Source: Acetobacteraceae bacterium (GTDB lineage Bacteria; Pseudomonadota; Alphaproteobacteria; Acetobacterales; Acetobacteraceae). From it: a DNA stretch of 64,000 nt. Shown here one piece after another: positions 43,100-53,532 of this stretch (positions are counted from its first letter, which is position 1; each line of letters starts with the position of its first letter). The notes beneath the pieces are model-generated. The model saw nothing but the letters and a program-made list of their open reading frames with translations. It was not told the origin of the DNA and ran no database searches. The translations under genes were made by a program, and so were the position numbers. The DNA is taken from NCBI GenBank assembly GCA_027451405.1, contig DAIDJM010000035.1, positions 114,643 through 178,642 on the forward strand, written 5' to 3'.

Positions 43100-46033
43100 A
43101 TGTCGCGGGATGCGCTCGCAGCCGAGCTTGCCGGCGCGGCCGGGGCGGAATTGCTGGCGCGGCTCGAGGCCCATGCCGAAAGCGCGGCATTGCGGCAGCT
43201 CGTGGCGCGGCATTATCCGGGGCTCGGATTGCGCGATCTCCACGGCGGAGGGCGACGTCGCTTTCTCTCGCTTTTGGCCGTCTCGCTGGCCGCCGGAGGC
43301 CTGGCCGCCTGCGGTCGCAGCGATCCGGAGCAGGATGTCGACCGGCGCGACCGGATCGTGCCGTTCGTGCGGCAGCCGACGGACATGGTGCCCTCGGCCG
43401 CCATGACCTACGCATCGGGCTGGATGGTCGATGGGCTGGCCAATGGCGCATGGGTGACGACCCGGAACGGTCGGCCCATCAAGCTCGAGGGCAATCCCGA
43501 CCATCCCTGGACCCGAGGCGGCACGGACAGTTTCGGACAAGCCTCGCTCTACGGTTTTTACGATCCGGATCGTTCGCAGAGCGTGCGGTATCTGGACCGC
43601 GCCTCGGACTGGCCGGAATTCATGACCGCGATGCGCGGCGAGATGGCCGGGTTCGCGGCGCGGCACGGCGAGGGGCTGCGGCTGCTGACGCCGCCGCTCG
43701 CGTCACCGTCGTTGATTTACCAGATCGAACGTCTCCAGGCGGCGCTGCCGGCGATGCGTTGGCACACCCATGCCCCGGTGGGGAGGGGCTTGCTCTATGC
43801 CGGCACCCGGCTCGCCTTCGGCGAGGCGCTGGAGACGCGCTGGCGTTTCGACCGGGCCCGCGTGGTGGTCGCGATCGACGGCGATTTCCTCGATTCTGGA
43901 CCGCAACAGACCGGCGCGTCGCGCGAGTGGCAGGCCGCCAGGCGCCGATCGGCCGCGGAAGGCAGGCTGCTCACGCTGCATGCGGCGGCGGCGACGTCGG
44001 GATTGACCCAGGCGAAGGCAGATTTCCCGGTCTGCGTGCCGGCTCGTTCCATCGCGGCACTCGTGTCGGCTTTGGCCTCGGCTGCGACAGGTGGCGTTCT
44101 GCCGGAGGATGCGCCGGCGCGGGCATGGGTGGCGCGCGCGGGTGCGGCCTTGGCGGCCGCGCGCGGGGCGGGGATCGTGACGATCGGAGCGCTGCAGCCG
44201 CCCGAGCTGCAGGCGGAAATTCACCGCCTGAACATGCAACTCGGCAATGTGGGACAAACGGTTTTCCATACGCGGCCGGCCTTGCAGGAGGCGGACGATG
44301 CTGCTGCCCTGATCGCCGACATGCAGGCGGGGCGTGTCGATGCTCTGGTGATGCTGGACGTCAATCCGGCTTATGCGACCCCGGCGGCACTCGGCTTCGC
44401 CGATGCGCTCGCGCGGGTCCGGCTGGCGGTGCATGCCGGTCAGCATGTCGACGAGACGGCGATCCGTTCGACCTGGCATCTGCCGCTGAAACACCCGCTC
44501 GAAAGCTGGGGCGATCCCCGTGCGCTCGACGGGACCGTGACGATCCTGCAACCGACCATGCGGCCGCTTTATGGGGGGCGCAGTGTTGCGGAAGTCGTCT
44601 CGATGCTGGCCGAACCGGAGCCGCGCGATGGCCTCGCACTTCTGCACTGGGCCTGGCAGGGCGGCAGCGCGGAGAAATGGCATGAATGGATCGAGTCCGG
44701 TCTGATCGCCGGTACCGCTTTTCCGGAACGGCCCGTCAAGCTGGCCCCCATCAAGCCGGCCGCGGCGGCCCCGCTTCGCGTCGGAACGCCGAGCGCGGGG
44801 CTTCGGCTGCTGGTCCGCCCGGACCCGACCGTCTGGGACGGGACGGAGGCGAATAATGGCTGGTTGCAGGAACTGCCCAAGCCACTGACCAAGGTGACCT
44901 GGTCGAATTATGCGGTGATCGGGCCCGGGCTCGCGCGGAAGCATGGGTTTGCCACCGGGGATCGGGCGCGGCTGCGGATTTCGGCGCGGACCATCGATGT
45001 TCCGGTCTGGGTGACCCCCGAGCAGGCCGACGATTGCGTGACCGTTACATTGGGCTACGGACGGCAGGCGGGTGGTGCCGTGGCGGAAGGGCTCGGATTC
45101 GATGCCTATGCGCTGCTCCCGCCATCCTATGCAGGCCGGCAGGACTGGGAGACCGGGGGCTTGGCCATCGAGCGCGAAGGCGCCGGGCCGGCGTTCGCGC
45201 TGACGCAGATGCCGGATGCGTTCGACCCGAAAGATATCGTGCGCGTCCAGACCGTGGGCGAGCCGCCGGTCGGGGACGATCGCGCGTTCACGCAGCCGAC
45301 ATTCTACGACCGGGCGCCCGACGACGGGCGATCCTGGGGCATGGTGATCGATATCGATGCATGCACCGGCTGCAATGCCTGCGTCGTGGCGTGCCAGGCC
45401 GAGAACAACATTCCGGTGGTCGGGGCGGAGCAGGTGCGCGACGGCCGCGACATGCACTGGCTGCGGGTCGATCGCTACGAAGCGCCGGAAACCGGGTGGC
45501 CGGGTGCGCGCTTCGTGCCCGTGCCGTGCATGCATTGCGAGAATGCGCCCTGCGAACTCGGCTGCCCCGTGGAGGCCACGCTGCACGACCATGAAGGCCT
45601 GAACTTGCAGATCTACAACCGCTGCATCGGCACGCGGGCCTGCTCGAGTTACTGTCCCTACAAGGTTCGGCATTTCAATTATCTGGATTATACCGCCGAT
45701 ACGGCGCCTTCCCTGCAAGCGCAGTTCAATCCCGACGTCACCGTCCGCGCCCGCGGCGTGATGGAAAAATGCACCTATTGTGTGCAGCGCATCGTCGCCG
45801 CACGGATCGCCAGCGATGAGAGCGACCGGCCGATCGCGCCGGACTCCGTGCAGACGGCCTGCGCGCAGGCCTGTCCGACGCAGGCGATCGTGTTCGGCGA
45901 CATGAAGCAAAGCGCGAGCGCGGTGGCACAGGCGAAGCGTGACCCGCGCCACTATGCCTTGCTCGGCGAACTCAATACGCGGCCGCACACGACCTATCTC
46001 GCGGCCCTCGCGCCGCGCGGCGGAGAAGGGTGA
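43100..46033 (+). CDS. actB: Alternative complex III Fe-S subunit ActB
   Basis: 977 residues. ATG 43100 has AAGGA eight bases upstream. N terminus: [21 protein letters not shown], a twin-arginine-like and lipoprotein-like signal. Residues about 100-700 form a molybdopterin-enzyme-like domain that lacks a cofactor in known ACIII ([28 protein letters not shown]). The C-terminal ferredoxin-like domain holds four Cys clusters: [41 protein letters not shown] and CTYCVQR/CAQACP, for three [4Fe-4S] and one [3Fe-4S] cluster as in characterised ACIII. Length is normal for a fused ActB. Confidence 0.95.
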   Translation: MSRDALAAELAGAAGAELLARLEAHAESAALRQLVARHYPGLGLRDLHGGGRRRFLSLLAVSLAAGGLAACGRSDPEQDVDRRDRIVPFVRQPTDMVPSAAMTYASGWMVDGLANGAWVTTRNGRPIKLEGNPDHPWTRGGTDSFGQASLYGFYDPDRSQSVRYLDRASDWPEFMTAMRGEMAGFAARHGEGLRLLTPPLASPSLIYQIERLQAALPAMRWHTHAPVGRGLLYAGTRLAFGEALETRWRFDRARVVVAIDGDFLDSGPQQTGASREWQAARRRSAAEGRLLTLHAAAATSGLTQAKADFPVCVPARSIAALVSALASAATGGVLPEDAPARAWVARAGAALAAARGAGIVTIGALQPPELQAEIHRLNMQLGNVGQTVFHTRPALQEADDAAALIADMQAGRVDALVMLDVNPAYATPAALGFADALARVRLAVHAGQHVDETAIRSTWHLPLKHPLESWGDPRALDGTVTILQPTMRPLYGGRSVAEVVSMLAEPEPRDGLALLHWAWQGGSAEKWHEWIESGLIAGTAFPERPVKLAPIKPAAAAPLRVGTPSAGLRLLVRPDPTVWDGTEANNGWLQELPKPLTKVTWSNYAVIGPGLARKHGFATGDRARLRISARTIDVPVWVTPEQADDCVTVTLGYGRQAGGAVAEGLGFDAYALLPPSYAGRQDWETGGLAIEREGAGPAFALTQMPDAFDPKDIVRVQTVGEPPVGDDRAFTQPTFYDRAPDDGRSWGMVIDIDACTGCNACVVACQAENNIPVVGAEQVRDGRDMHWLRVDRYEAPETGWPGARFVPVPCMHCENAPCELGCPVEATLHDHEGLNLQIYNRCIGTRACSSYCPYKVRHFNYLDYTADTAPSLQAQFNPDVTVRARGVMEKCTYCVQRIVAARIASDESDRPIAPDSVQTACAQACPTQAIVFGDMKQSASAVAQAKRDPRHYALLGELNTRPHTTYLAALAPRGGEG

Positions 46034-46036
46034 GCG

Positions 46037-47389
46037 GTGCCGGGGGTCAGCGTCGCACGGGACAGGGCCGCGTCTGCGGCCGGTGCCCGGGTGGCCGGCA
46101 TCGCGTTCCACCCTGCCTGGAAACGGCGCTGGCTGCTGGCCTTCGCCATTTGCTGCGCGCTCGTACTGATGCTGCTCGTGGCGCTGCTGGCCTTGTTCTA
46201 CGAGGGCGTGGGGCTTTGGGGCAACAATATCCCGGTCACCTGGGCGCTCGATATCGTGGGTTACGATTGGTGGATCGGGATCGGCTGCGGCGGGCTCATG
46301 GTCAGCGCCTGGCTGGGACTGAGCGAGCCGGGCTTGCGGGCACCGCTCGATCGGCTTGCCCAGACGATTGCTCTCATGGCCGCGATCGGCGCCGCGATCT
46401 ATCCGATCATCCATCTCGGACGACCCTGGTTCTTTTATTGGAACATACCTTATCCGAACCGGCTGGATCTGTGGCCGCAATTCCGCAGCCCGCTGGTGTG
46501 GGATGCGATGGCGATCCTGGGCTTTTTGACGACGGCGTTCTGCTTGTGGACGACCGGCCTCCTGCCGGATCTGGCATTGCTGCGCGATCGGGCCGATTCG
46601 CGTTGGCGGCAGGTGATCTATGGGGTCGCGGCGCTCGGCTGGCGCGGTTCGGCGGGCCAATGGGCGCGGTGGCGCCATGCGCAGCTCATCTTCGCGGTAT
46701 GCGGGCTCTTGATCGTGGTGTCGCTGCAGTCGGGGGCCGCCGTGATGTTCGCCGGCACGGCGGAGCCGGGATGGCACGACGCGCTGCTGCCGGTTTTCTT
46801 CCTGATGGTGGCCATCTATTCGGGCGTCGCGGCGATCGCGCTGATCGCCCTGCTGGTCCGTGCGGTCTTCGATCTGCGGGATCTGATTTCCGCCCGGCAC
46901 GTCGCCTCACTCGGGTTGCTGCTGCTCACGACGGGATTGGCGACGACCTACTGCTACATGATGAGCTTCTTCGCGACCGCGCTCGGTGGCGACCGATACG
47001 AGCTCGATGTCCTGGGACGGCGGGGAACGGGCCCCTATGCCTGGAGCCTGTGGATCGTGTTCGCCTGCGCCCTGCTGCCGATCCATCTGCTCTGGTCGGG
47101 ACCGCTGCGCCGCTCCCCGGTCGCGCTTGCCTTCGTCTCGCTGCTCGCGCTCATCGGGCTGTGGATGGACCGGTTCATGATCCTCGTGATCACGCTGCAT
47201 CGCGATTTTCTTCCATCCTCGGAACATCCTTACGCGGTCTCCCTGTGGGCGCTGGCGACGTTCTTCGGCATCGCGGGGTTCGTGGGAGCGCTTCTGTTGC
47301 TCGCGCTTCGCTATCTGCCGGTGATGGCGATCGGCGAATTCCGGGAGGGCCGCTTGCGGCTGCGCGCGGCGGAGGTTCCCGGTGAGTGA
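46037..47389 (+). CDS. actC: Alternative complex III NrfD-like membrane subunit ActC
   Basis: Quinol-binding membrane subunit. 450 residues, about ten helices, GTG start with GAGAAGGG upstream. Characteristic segments: VTWALDIVGYDWWIGIGCGG (quinone-site region in ACIII), IYPIIHLGRPWFFYWNIPYP, FRSPLVWDAMAILGFLT and WSLWIVFACALLPIHLLW. The end overlaps actD by eight bases. Confidence 0.94.
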   Translation: MPGVSVARDRAASAAGARVAGIAFHPAWKRRWLLAFAICCALVLMLLVALLALFYEGVGLWGNNIPVTWALDIVGYDWWIGIGCGGLMVSAWLGLSEPGLRAPLDRLAQTIALMAAIGAAIYPIIHLGRPWFFYWNIPYPNRLDLWPQFRSPLVWDAMAILGFLTTAFCLWTTGLLPDLALLRDRADSRWRQVIYGVAALGWRGSAGQWARWRHAQLIFAVCGLLIVVSLQSGAAVMFAGTAEPGWHDALLPVFFLMVAIYSGVAAIALIALLVRAVFDLRDLISARHVASLGLLLLTTGLATTYCYMMSFFATALGGDRYELDVLGRRGTGPYAWSLWIVFACALLPIHLLWSGPLRRSPVALAFVSLLALIGLWMDRFMILVITLHRDFLPSSEHPYAVSLWALATFFGIAGFVGALLLLALRYLPVMAIGEFREGRLRLRAAEVPGE

Positions 47390-47930
47390 GCGGCGGGCCC
47401 CGCTCTTCGCGGTCGCGGCCACCTATCCGGCGGGGGTCGATCTCGTCCCCGTGGTGCGTGCCTTGCAACGAGCGGATTTCGGGCGAATCGATGTGTTCGG
47501 GCCCGTGCCGATGCCGGAGGTTTCGGCGCTCATCGGGGTGCGGCATGCGGCAGTCGGATGGATCGGGCTCGGGGGTGCGCTGTTCGGACTGGCCGGCTTC
47601 TTTTTCATGTGCTGCTGGGCGACGCTTGTCGATTATCCATTCCTGATCGGCGGTCGGCCCGCATTCAGCTGGCCCTATTTCGTGATTCCGAGTCTTTCTT
47701 TTGGCGTGATGTGCGGCGCCGCGGCGACGCTGTTCGCCTTTCTCTTTCTCGCCCGGCTGCCGCGGCTCAATCATCCGGTCTTCAATATCGAGGGTTTCGA
47801 GCGCGCGACACAGGATCGTGCCTTCGTCACGGTGGAGCCGAAGGGCGACGATGTCGAGCCGGAACAGATCGCGGAGGTGCTTCGCCGCACGGCACCATTG
47901 CCGCTCGCGCTCGAGCGGGTGCCGCGATGA
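47382..47930 (+). CDS. actD: Alternative complex III subunit ActD
   Basis: 182 residues, GTG start overlapping actC. Domain order typical of ActD (DUF3341): a soluble N-terminal part (APLFAVAATYPAGVDLVPVV), then two membrane helices at about 55-110 (GGALFGLAGFFFMCCWATLV, SFGVMCGAAATLFAFLFLA), then NHPVFNIEGFERATQDRAFV. It holds ActC to the periplasmic subunits. Stop overlaps actE (ATGA). Confidence 0.9.
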   Translation: MSERRAPLFAVAATYPAGVDLVPVVRALQRADFGRIDVFGPVPMPEVSALIGVRHAAVGWIGLGGALFGLAGFFFMCCWATLVDYPFLIGGRPAFSWPYFVIPSLSFGVMCGAAATLFAFLFLARLPRLNHPVFNIEGFERATQDRAFVTVEPKGDDVEPEQIAEVLRRTAPLPLALERVPR

Positions 47931-48451
47931 GAGGCGGCATTCTCCTCACCTTCCTGGCTTTGGCCGCGTGCGACCGGCTGAATATGGTTTCGCAGCGGAA
48001 ATACCGGACCTGGGACGCCAACGGGTTTCTGGCGCAGGGCCGGGTCGAACAGGGACCGGCGCCCGGCGCGATCGCGAAAGGCGATCCGGGCGCGCCAGCA
48101 CCGCAACCGGCCAGGATCGACATGGCGATGCTGGCGCGCGGGCAGCTCATGTTCACGGTGGCTTGCACGCCATGCCATGGCCGGAGCGGTGATGGCTTCG
48201 GCGAGATCGTGAGCCGCGGCTTTCCGCATCCGCCACCGCTCTATTCGGCGTCGCTGCGGCGCGCCAAGGGAAAGCTCATCTACGATACGATCCTGCACGG
48301 CCATGGCGCGATGTATGGCTATGACGACCGCGTGGCCCCGGCGGATGCCTGGGCGATTGTCGCCTATGTGCGGGCCTTGCAGGCGAGCGCCGGGATCGCG
48401 TCGGCGAAGCTCGACGATCATGACCGGGCGGCGCTCGGAGCAGGCGGATGA
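47927..48451 (+). CDS. actE: Alternative complex III monoheme cytochrome ActE
   Basis: 174 residues. Lipoprotein signal ending LALAAC at residue 15. One CxxCH (ACTPCHGRSGDG) in a mono-heme cytochrome c domain, with distal Met likely in a GAMYGY segment near residue 125 (family pattern). The region before the heme is a long loop containing RKYRTWDANGF, typical for ActE. Electrons would pass from ActA/ActB to the oxidase CuA site. ATGA overlaps at both ends. Confidence 0.92.
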   Translation: MRGGILLTFLALAACDRLNMVSQRKYRTWDANGFLAQGRVEQGPAPGAIAKGDPGAPAPQPARIDMAMLARGQLMFTVACTPCHGRSGDGFGEIVSRGFPHPPPLYSASLRRAKGKLIYDTILHGHGAMYGYDDRVAPADAWAIVAYVRALQASAGIASAKLDDHDRAALGAGG

Positions 48452-49449
48452 GGCGGGCGATCGCCCCGATGGCGGTCGGCGCCGTCGCCATCGCTGCGGC
48501 GCTGCTGCTGGCCTGGATCGGGCGGGCGCCGTTCATGCCGGCCTATCTGGCGGCCTGGTTGCTGTGGGGTGGGGTGCCGGTCGGCGCGCTTGCCGTGGTA
48601 TTGTTGCGTTCGGCTTACGGCGTGCGGGTGGCTTCGCCGGCGCGCGGGATCGCGATCGGCATGCCGGTCGCGGCACTAGGTTTCATTCCGGTTCTGATCT
48701 GGATGCGCGCGCTTTATCCGTGGGTCGCGGGATCCGGGCCGGGCACGCCCTGGGGCCGGATCTGGCTGGGGCAGGGGGCCTTCATTTTCCGCACCGTGGC
48801 ATACTGGGTCGCATTTTGCGCGCTGGCCTGGTGGTTCGCGGCGCGACGGCGCGCGGGAGAGCGCGTCGCGGCCCTGGCCGCGGCCTTCGTTTTCGCGATT
48901 CTGGCGACGCTCGCCTCGTTTGATTGGATCATGTCGCTCGAGCCCAGCATGCACTCGGGCGAGTTCGGACTGCTGATTCTGGCCTCGGCGGTCGCGACCG
49001 TCTGCGCGCTCGGACTTCTCGTGGGCGCTTTAATCGATGCGGCGGAGGCGAGGACTTGGCGATGGTGGCTCGGCGCGTCGAGCGCGGTCTGGGCCTATCT
49101 GCATTTCATGCAGTTCCTCGTGATGTGGTCGGCGGATCTGCCGTCCGAGGCGGCTTGGTATCTGCGCCGGGACGCCGGACCGGGACGGGGCTTCGAGTGG
49201 TTCGGCTTCATCGCGGGCTTCGTCTTGCCGGTGTCGCTGCTTCTGCCGGTGCGGCTGCCGCGGATCGCGCTGGCCGGATTTGCCGGGCTGGCGCTCATGG
49301 CCCATGCCGGCGAGGCGATCTGGTTTGTCGTTCCTAGTACGCAACTGACGGCCTTGAGCGGAGCGGCAGAAGCGCTGCTCATGGTCGGTGCCGGTCTGGC
49401 GATCATCGGTGCGGTGCTGCTCGGCTCGGCGCGGGAGCGGGCGGCGTGA
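48448..49449 (+). CDS. actF: Alternative complex III membrane subunit ActF
   Basis: 333 residues, about nine to ten helices. NrfD-like counterpart of ActC but shorter. Segments seen: YLAAWLLWGGVPVGALAVVL, RIWLGQGAFIFRTVAYWVAF, LASFDWIMSLEPSMHSGEFG and VWAYLHFMQFLVMWSADLPS. The last two are diagnostic for ActF. Stop overlaps the next start (TGATG). Confidence 0.92.
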   Translation: MRRAIAPMAVGAVAIAAALLLAWIGRAPFMPAYLAAWLLWGGVPVGALAVVLLRSAYGVRVASPARGIAIGMPVAALGFIPVLIWMRALYPWVAGSGPGTPWGRIWLGQGAFIFRTVAYWVAFCALAWWFAARRRAGERVAALAAAFVFAILATLASFDWIMSLEPSMHSGEFGLLILASAVATVCALGLLVGALIDAAEARTWRWWLGASSAVWAYLHFMQFLVMWSADLPSEAAWYLRRDAGPGRGFEWFGFIAGFVLPVSLLLPVRLPRIALAGFAGLALMAHAGEAIWFVVPSTQLTALSGAAEALLMVGAGLAIIGAVLLGSARERAA

Positions 49450-49946
49450 TGGGCGCGATGCGGAAGCTCCTGCGATGGATGGCGGGCTTCGGGCTCGTCT
49501 TCGGGATTTGGCGGATGGCGGCCGTGCCGATGCCGCGCTCACGGAGTTCGGGGCGTGGGCGGCTCAGCCACGTGCCGAGTGCAGAAGCCATGCGCGAAGG
49601 CTTCGAGGTGCGCGATCTGAGCGCGCGCGGGCTCGCCTATGTGTTGCTCGGGCTCGGCAGTTCCGCAGCCACGCTGATCGGCATCGTGTTCGGCCTGGTG
49701 GCGCTTTTCACGCACTGGGACAGGATGGGCGATGCGCATTTCACGCTCGCGCAGCGGGCTGTGCTGACCGCGCCGGCCCCACGGCTGCAGACCTATCCGA
49801 TGGTCGATCTGCGGCGCGAGCGGGAGCGGGAGTTGCGCGGGATCGATGGTTATGCCTGGCTCGATGCCGCGCACACCCGGGCGCACGTGCCGATTTCGCG
49901 CGCCATGGCGCTGGTCGACGGCCACTCGCTGGACGAGTCACCGTGA
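49449..49946 (+). CDS. Small membrane protein of the ACIII-oxidase operon, function unknown
   Basis: 165 residues; ATG 49449 (TGATG overlap with actF), or GTG one codon earlier. Two hydrophobic segments at about 9-26 and 60-83 (GLAYVLLGLGSSAATLIGIV). The C-terminal half carries YPMVDLRRERERELRGIDGY and DAAHTRAHVPISRAMALVDG, a short module that is often seen at the end of ACIII/oxidase operons and near Sco proteins. Known from association only. Possibly an assembly or linking factor between ACIII and the caa3 oxidase. Confidence 0.7.
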   Translation: MGAMRKLLRWMAGFGLVFGIWRMAAVPMPRSRSSGRGRLSHVPSAEAMREGFEVRDLSARGLAYVLLGLGSSAATLIGIVFGLVALFTHWDRMGDAHFTLAQRAVLTAPAPRLQTYPMVDLRRERERELRGIDGYAWLDAAHTRAHVPISRAMALVDGHSLDESP

Positions 49947-50875
49947 AGGGCGCGCTCGTTTTCTGGCCGCCGACCGCGTCGGCGAGGGCGGCCGAGGTGG
50001 ATCACGTGGTGATCGCCTTCACCGTCGTGCTGCTTTGCCTGACCGTGCCGATCTTTCTGTTCATGACCTATTGCGCCTGGAAATATCGCGCGGGACGGGC
50101 GGCTGACCGGTCCCATCCGCAGGCGCGGAATCTGAAGATCGAGCTGTCGTGGATGCTGATCCCGTTCGGCCTCGCGCTGATCTTCTTCGTCTGGGCAGCG
50201 CGGATCTATGATGACGAGCTGCATCCGCCGCCCAATGCGCTGCAGATCGACGCAATCGGCCGGCAATGGATGTGGAAGTTCCAGCATCCCGGGGGCCAGG
50301 CGGAGATCAACGATCTGCATGTGCCGATGAACGAGCCGGTGCGGATCAATCTGATTTCTCAGGACGTGGTGCATGCGCTCTATATTCCGGCGCTGCGGAT
50401 TCAGATGGATGCGATCCCCGGACGCGCGACGTTCCTCTGGTTCGACGCGGACCGGGCCGGAAAATACCGGCTTTACTGCTCGGAGTTCTGCGGCACCGAT
50501 CATTCGCGGATGGCCGGGACGCTCTATGTCATGGAGCCCAAGGATTACGAGGCGTGGCTTGCCGCGCAGGGGTCGGTCGCCGGGCTCGCGGAGCAGGGGC
50601 GTGAATTGTTTTCGCGCTTCGGATGCAGCGGTTGCCACGAGCGCGGATCGACGGTTCGGGCGCCTTCGCTGGCCGGGCTCTATGGCAGCCCGGTGCCGCT
50701 CGAGGATGGCCGGATCGTCACGGCGGACGTTTCCTACATCATGGATAAGATCCTTTATCCCGATCAGAACAAGATCGCCGGCTACAAGCAGAAAATGCCG
50801 AGTTTCGACGGGAAGATCTCAGATTCCGATCTCCTGAGGATCGTGGCGTTCATCCGCTCGATCGGCACGACATGA
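49943..50875 (+). CDS. coxB: caa3-type oxidase subunit II with fused cytochrome c
   Basis: 310 residues, GTG start overlapping the previous stop. Two membrane helices (about 23-50 and 70-95), CuA domain with ligands His144, Cys179, Cys183, His187 and Met190 ([13 protein letters not shown]), the Trp motif [10 protein letters not shown], and a C-terminal heme c domain with CSGCH at 228-232 and a Met in QKMPSF. The fused cytochrome makes it caa3-type, receiving electrons directly from ACIII. Confidence 0.95.
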   Translation: MKGALVFWPPTASARAAEVDHVVIAFTVVLLCLTVPIFLFMTYCAWKYRAGRAADRSHPQARNLKIELSWMLIPFGLALIFFVWAARIYDDELHPPPNALQIDAIGRQWMWKFQHPGGQAEINDLHVPMNEPVRINLISQDVVHALYIPALRIQMDAIPGRATFLWFDADRAGKYRLYCSEFCGTDHSRMAGTLYVMEPKDYEAWLAAQGSVAGLAEQGRELFSRFGCSGCHERGSTVRAPSLAGLYGSPVPLEDGRIVTADVSYIMDKILYPDQNKIAGYKQKMPSFDGKISDSDLLRIVAFIRSIGTT

Positions 50876-50882
50876 AGCGAAG

Positions 50883-50943
50883 CGGGGTCTGCGGCCCTAT
50901 GGCCCCAGCGGGTCCGGGGCGGAGCCCTGGCCGCCGGAGGCAA
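50883..50943. repeat. Family B palindromic repeat between coxB and coxA
   Basis: CGGGGTCTGCGGCC-CTAT-GGCCCCAGCG, then GGTCCGGGGCGGAGCCCTGG and CCGCCGGAGGCAAG. It fills the 70-base gap inside the oxidase operon and places GGAGGCAAGC right before the coxA ATG, so its end also supplies the ribosome binding site of coxA. Confidence 0.8.
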
Positions 50944-50945
50944 GC

Positions 50946-52589
50946 ATGAGCGAACTCGTCCTGCGTGACGCACCGCCACCGGTCGCGACGATCGGCCGGC
51001 CGGAGACCTATCTGAATGACGGCCAGACGATCCGCTCGTGGCTGTTCACGACCGATCACAAGCGTATCGGCGTGCTTTACCTGATTTCGATCACCTTCTT
51101 CTTCATCATCGGCGCGATCGCGGCGGGACTGATCCGGCTGGCTCTGGTGGTGCCGGACGGATCGATCCTGACGAACGACATCTACAACAAGCTGTTCACG
51201 CTGCATGGCGTGATCATGGTGTGGTTTTTTCTGGTGCCGTCCATTCCGAACGTGCTCGGCAATTTCCTGCTGCCCATCATGATCGGGGCCAAGGACGTGG
51301 CCTTTCCCAGACTCAATCTGCTGAGCTGGTATATTTTCATGGGGGCCGCGGTCTTCGAGCTTTTCGTCCTGATTGCCGGCGGCGTGGATACGGGATGGAC
51401 GTTCTATACCCCGCTCAGCACGATTTATTCGAACAGCTGGGTAATTCCCGCGGTGCTCGGCGTGATCGTGGTCGGGTTTTCCTCGATCCTCACGGGCGTG
51501 AATTTCATCACCACGGTGCATACGATGCGCGCGCCCGGGATGACCTGGTTCCGGATGCCGCTGTTCGTCTGGTCGATGTATGCGACGAGCCTGATCCTCG
51601 TGCTGGCGACGCCGGTGCTGACCATGGCGATGGTGTTGCTGTTCTATGAGCGCGCGTTCGGCATCGGCGTGTTCGACCCCGGGGCCGGCGGCGATCCGGT
51701 GATGTTCCAGCATCTGTTCTGGTTCTATAGCCATCCCGTGGTCTATGTGATGGTGCTGCCCGGCATGGGGGTGATGAGCGAGCTCGTCACTGCCTTCGCC
51801 TATAAGCGTGTGTTCGGCTACACCTTCATCGCCTATTCCAGCATGGCGATCGCCGCGATCGGGTTTTTCGTGTGGGGCCACCACATGTTCTTCAACGGCA
51901 TCAGCGAATATTCGGGGATGTCGTTCTCGCTCCTGAGTTTCGCGGTGGCGGTCCCGTCCGCGATCAAGGTCTATAACTGGGCGGCGACGATCCATAAGGG
52001 CGAGATCCGGCTGGCGACGCCGATGCTCTATGCCATGGGCTGGATCGCGCTGTTCGTGGTGGGCGGCATCACCGGACTTTTTCTTGCCTCGCTCGGCATC
52101 GATGCGCACGTCCACGACACCTATTTCGTGGTGGCTCATTTCCATTACATCATGGTGGGTGCCACCGTGCTCGCGTTTCTCGGCGGCATCCATTACTGGT
52201 GGCCGAAAATCACCGGCAAGATGTATCCGGAATTCTGGGGCCGGGTCTCGGCGCTGTTCATGTTCGTCGGCTTCAACATGACGTTCGCGCCGCAATTCGT
52301 GCTCGGCTATCTCGGCATGCCGCGGCGCTATCACACCTATCCGCCGCAATTTCAGTTCCTCAATATCCTGTCCTCGGCCGGCGCGACGGTGCTGGCGGCG
52401 GCCTATCTGTTTCCGCTGGCCTATCTGTTGTGGTCGATTCGCTACGGCCGCGACGCGCCGCCCAACCCGTGGGATGCGCGCGGGCTAGAATGGACGATCC
52501 CGTCGCCGCCGCCGCCGCATAATTTCGAGGAGGTGCCAGTCGTCGATTTCGAGCCTTACGACTACCCGAACCGGATTCCGGAGGCCTGA
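50946..52589 (+). CDS. coxA: Cytochrome c oxidase subunit I, A2-type
   Basis: 547 residues, twelve helices, heme a/a3 and CuB binding. Landmarks: [13 protein letters not shown] (low-spin heme His), [20 protein letters not shown] (cross-linked His-Tyr; Tyr-Ser replaces the Glu of A1 enzymes, so this is A2 type like caa3 of Thermus), GHHMFFNG (CuB His pair), [27 protein letters not shown] (heme His residues). All metal ligands present. Good start with GGAGG seven bases upstream. Confidence 0.96.
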   Translation: MSELVLRDAPPPVATIGRPETYLNDGQTIRSWLFTTDHKRIGVLYLISITFFFIIGAIAAGLIRLALVVPDGSILTNDIYNKLFTLHGVIMVWFFLVPSIPNVLGNFLLPIMIGAKDVAFPRLNLLSWYIFMGAAVFELFVLIAGGVDTGWTFYTPLSTIYSNSWVIPAVLGVIVVGFSSILTGVNFITTVHTMRAPGMTWFRMPLFVWSMYATSLILVLATPVLTMAMVLLFYERAFGIGVFDPGAGGDPVMFQHLFWFYSHPVVYVMVLPGMGVMSELVTAFAYKRVFGYTFIAYSSMAIAAIGFFVWGHHMFFNGISEYSGMSFSLLSFAVAVPSAIKVYNWAATIHKGEIRLATPMLYAMGWIALFVVGGITGLFLASLGIDAHVHDTYFVVAHFHYIMVGATVLAFLGGIHYWWPKITGKMYPEFWGRVSALFMFVGFNMTFAPQFVLGYLGMPRRYHTYPPQFQFLNILSSAGATVLAAAYLFPLAYLLWSIRYGRDAPPNPWDARGLEWTIPSPPPPHNFEEVPVVDFEPYDYPNRIPEA

Positions 52590-52591
52590 GC

Positions 52592-53239
52592 ATGCCCGAC
52601 GGCGTCGGCATCGAGCTCGCGGAACAATTCTCCAGCGCCCGGCAGCAGAAGGAGACGGGCGAGCTCGGGATGTGGGTGTTCCTGCTCACCGAACTCATGC
52701 TGTTCTCGACACTGTTCGTCTCGGCGCTGATCCTGCGGATGCTCCACCCGGGCGCGGTCACGGCGGCGGCGCTGCATCTGAAGATGTGGATCGGCGGGCT
52801 CAATACGGCCGTGCTCATCACGTCGAGCTTCTTCATGTCGCTGGCGATCGAGCTCTCGCGGGCGGGGCGCACCTCGCCCATGCGGCTCTGCATGGTCGTC
52901 ACGGCCGGTCTCGGGGTTCTGTTCCTGTGCCTCAAAGGCTACGAATATTACCGGGACTATGCCGAGCACATGACGCCGTTCTTCGCCTGGCGTCCCTACG
53001 GCCTGCTCGGCGACCCGGCGAGCCGGCTGTTCGTCGACCTCTATTACGTCATCACCAGCCTGCACGCGGTGCATCTCACGATCGGCATCGGACTCGTGAT
53101 GACCATGCAACATCTGGCCCGCGCGCCGGGCTTTCTCTCCCGGCATGCGAACCGCATCGCGATCACCGGCCTTTATTGGCATTTCATCGATCTGATCTGG
53201 ATCATCGTCTATCCCACCCTCTACGTGCTCAACCGATGA
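52592..53239 (+). CDS. coxC: Cytochrome c oxidase subunit III
   Basis: 215 residues, five helices, normal for short bacterial subunit III. Segments: KETGELGMWVFLLTELMLFS (conserved Glu), KMWIGGLNTAVLITSSFFMS, LYYVITSLHAVHLTIGIGLV and YWHFIDLIWIIVYPTLY, the last being the subunit III signature. Two bases after coxA. Confidence 0.95.
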   Translation: MPDGVGIELAEQFSSARQQKETGELGMWVFLLTELMLFSTLFVSALILRMLHPGAVTAAALHLKMWIGGLNTAVLITSSFFMSLAIELSRAGRTSPMRLCMVVTAGLGVLFLCLKGYEYYRDYAEHMTPFFAWRPYGLLGDPASRLFVDLYYVITSLHAVHLTIGIGLVMTMQHLARAPGFLSRHANRIAITGLYWHFIDLIWIIVYPTLYVLNR

Positions 53240-53532
53240 GCGGCAGATCCGTCCTCTCCATGCTGCTCAAGCCGGCCCTCGTCTGGATCGCGCTGATGGC
53301 GCTGCTCGGCGCGATTTCCGCGATCGGCGCGCTCGTGCCGAGGGGCCATTGGTGGGTCGCGGAACTGGCCTGCGCCGGCGCGATGGTGGCGATCGTCGTC
53401 CTGTTTTCGATGGAAATGTGGCGTCACGCGCCGATCGTGCGGCTGTTCTCGGTGCTCGGCTTTTTCTGGGTGGCGATCCTGTTCGGGCTCACGATGGTCG
53501 ATTACGCGACCCGCTCGATCGCGCCGCAATGA
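53236..53532 (+). CDS. Cytochrome c oxidase subunit IV-like protein
   Basis: 98 residues, three hydrophobic helices (VWIALMALLGAISAIGALVP, WVAELACAGAMVAIVVLF, LFSVLGFFWVAILFGLTMVD), typical of the small CoxD/COX4 subunit (PRO-type). The start overlaps coxC and the stop overlaps the next gene, both as ATGA. Confidence 0.85.
   Translation: MSGRSVLSMLLKPALVWIALMALLGAISAIGALVPRGHWWVAELACAGAMVAIVVLFSMEMWRHAPIVRLFSVLGFFWVAILFGLTMVDYATRSIAPQ

Noticed and set aside
43703..46900. Open frame of about 1065 codons on the minus strand
   Set aside because: Antisense to actB and actC; a by-product of high third-position GC.
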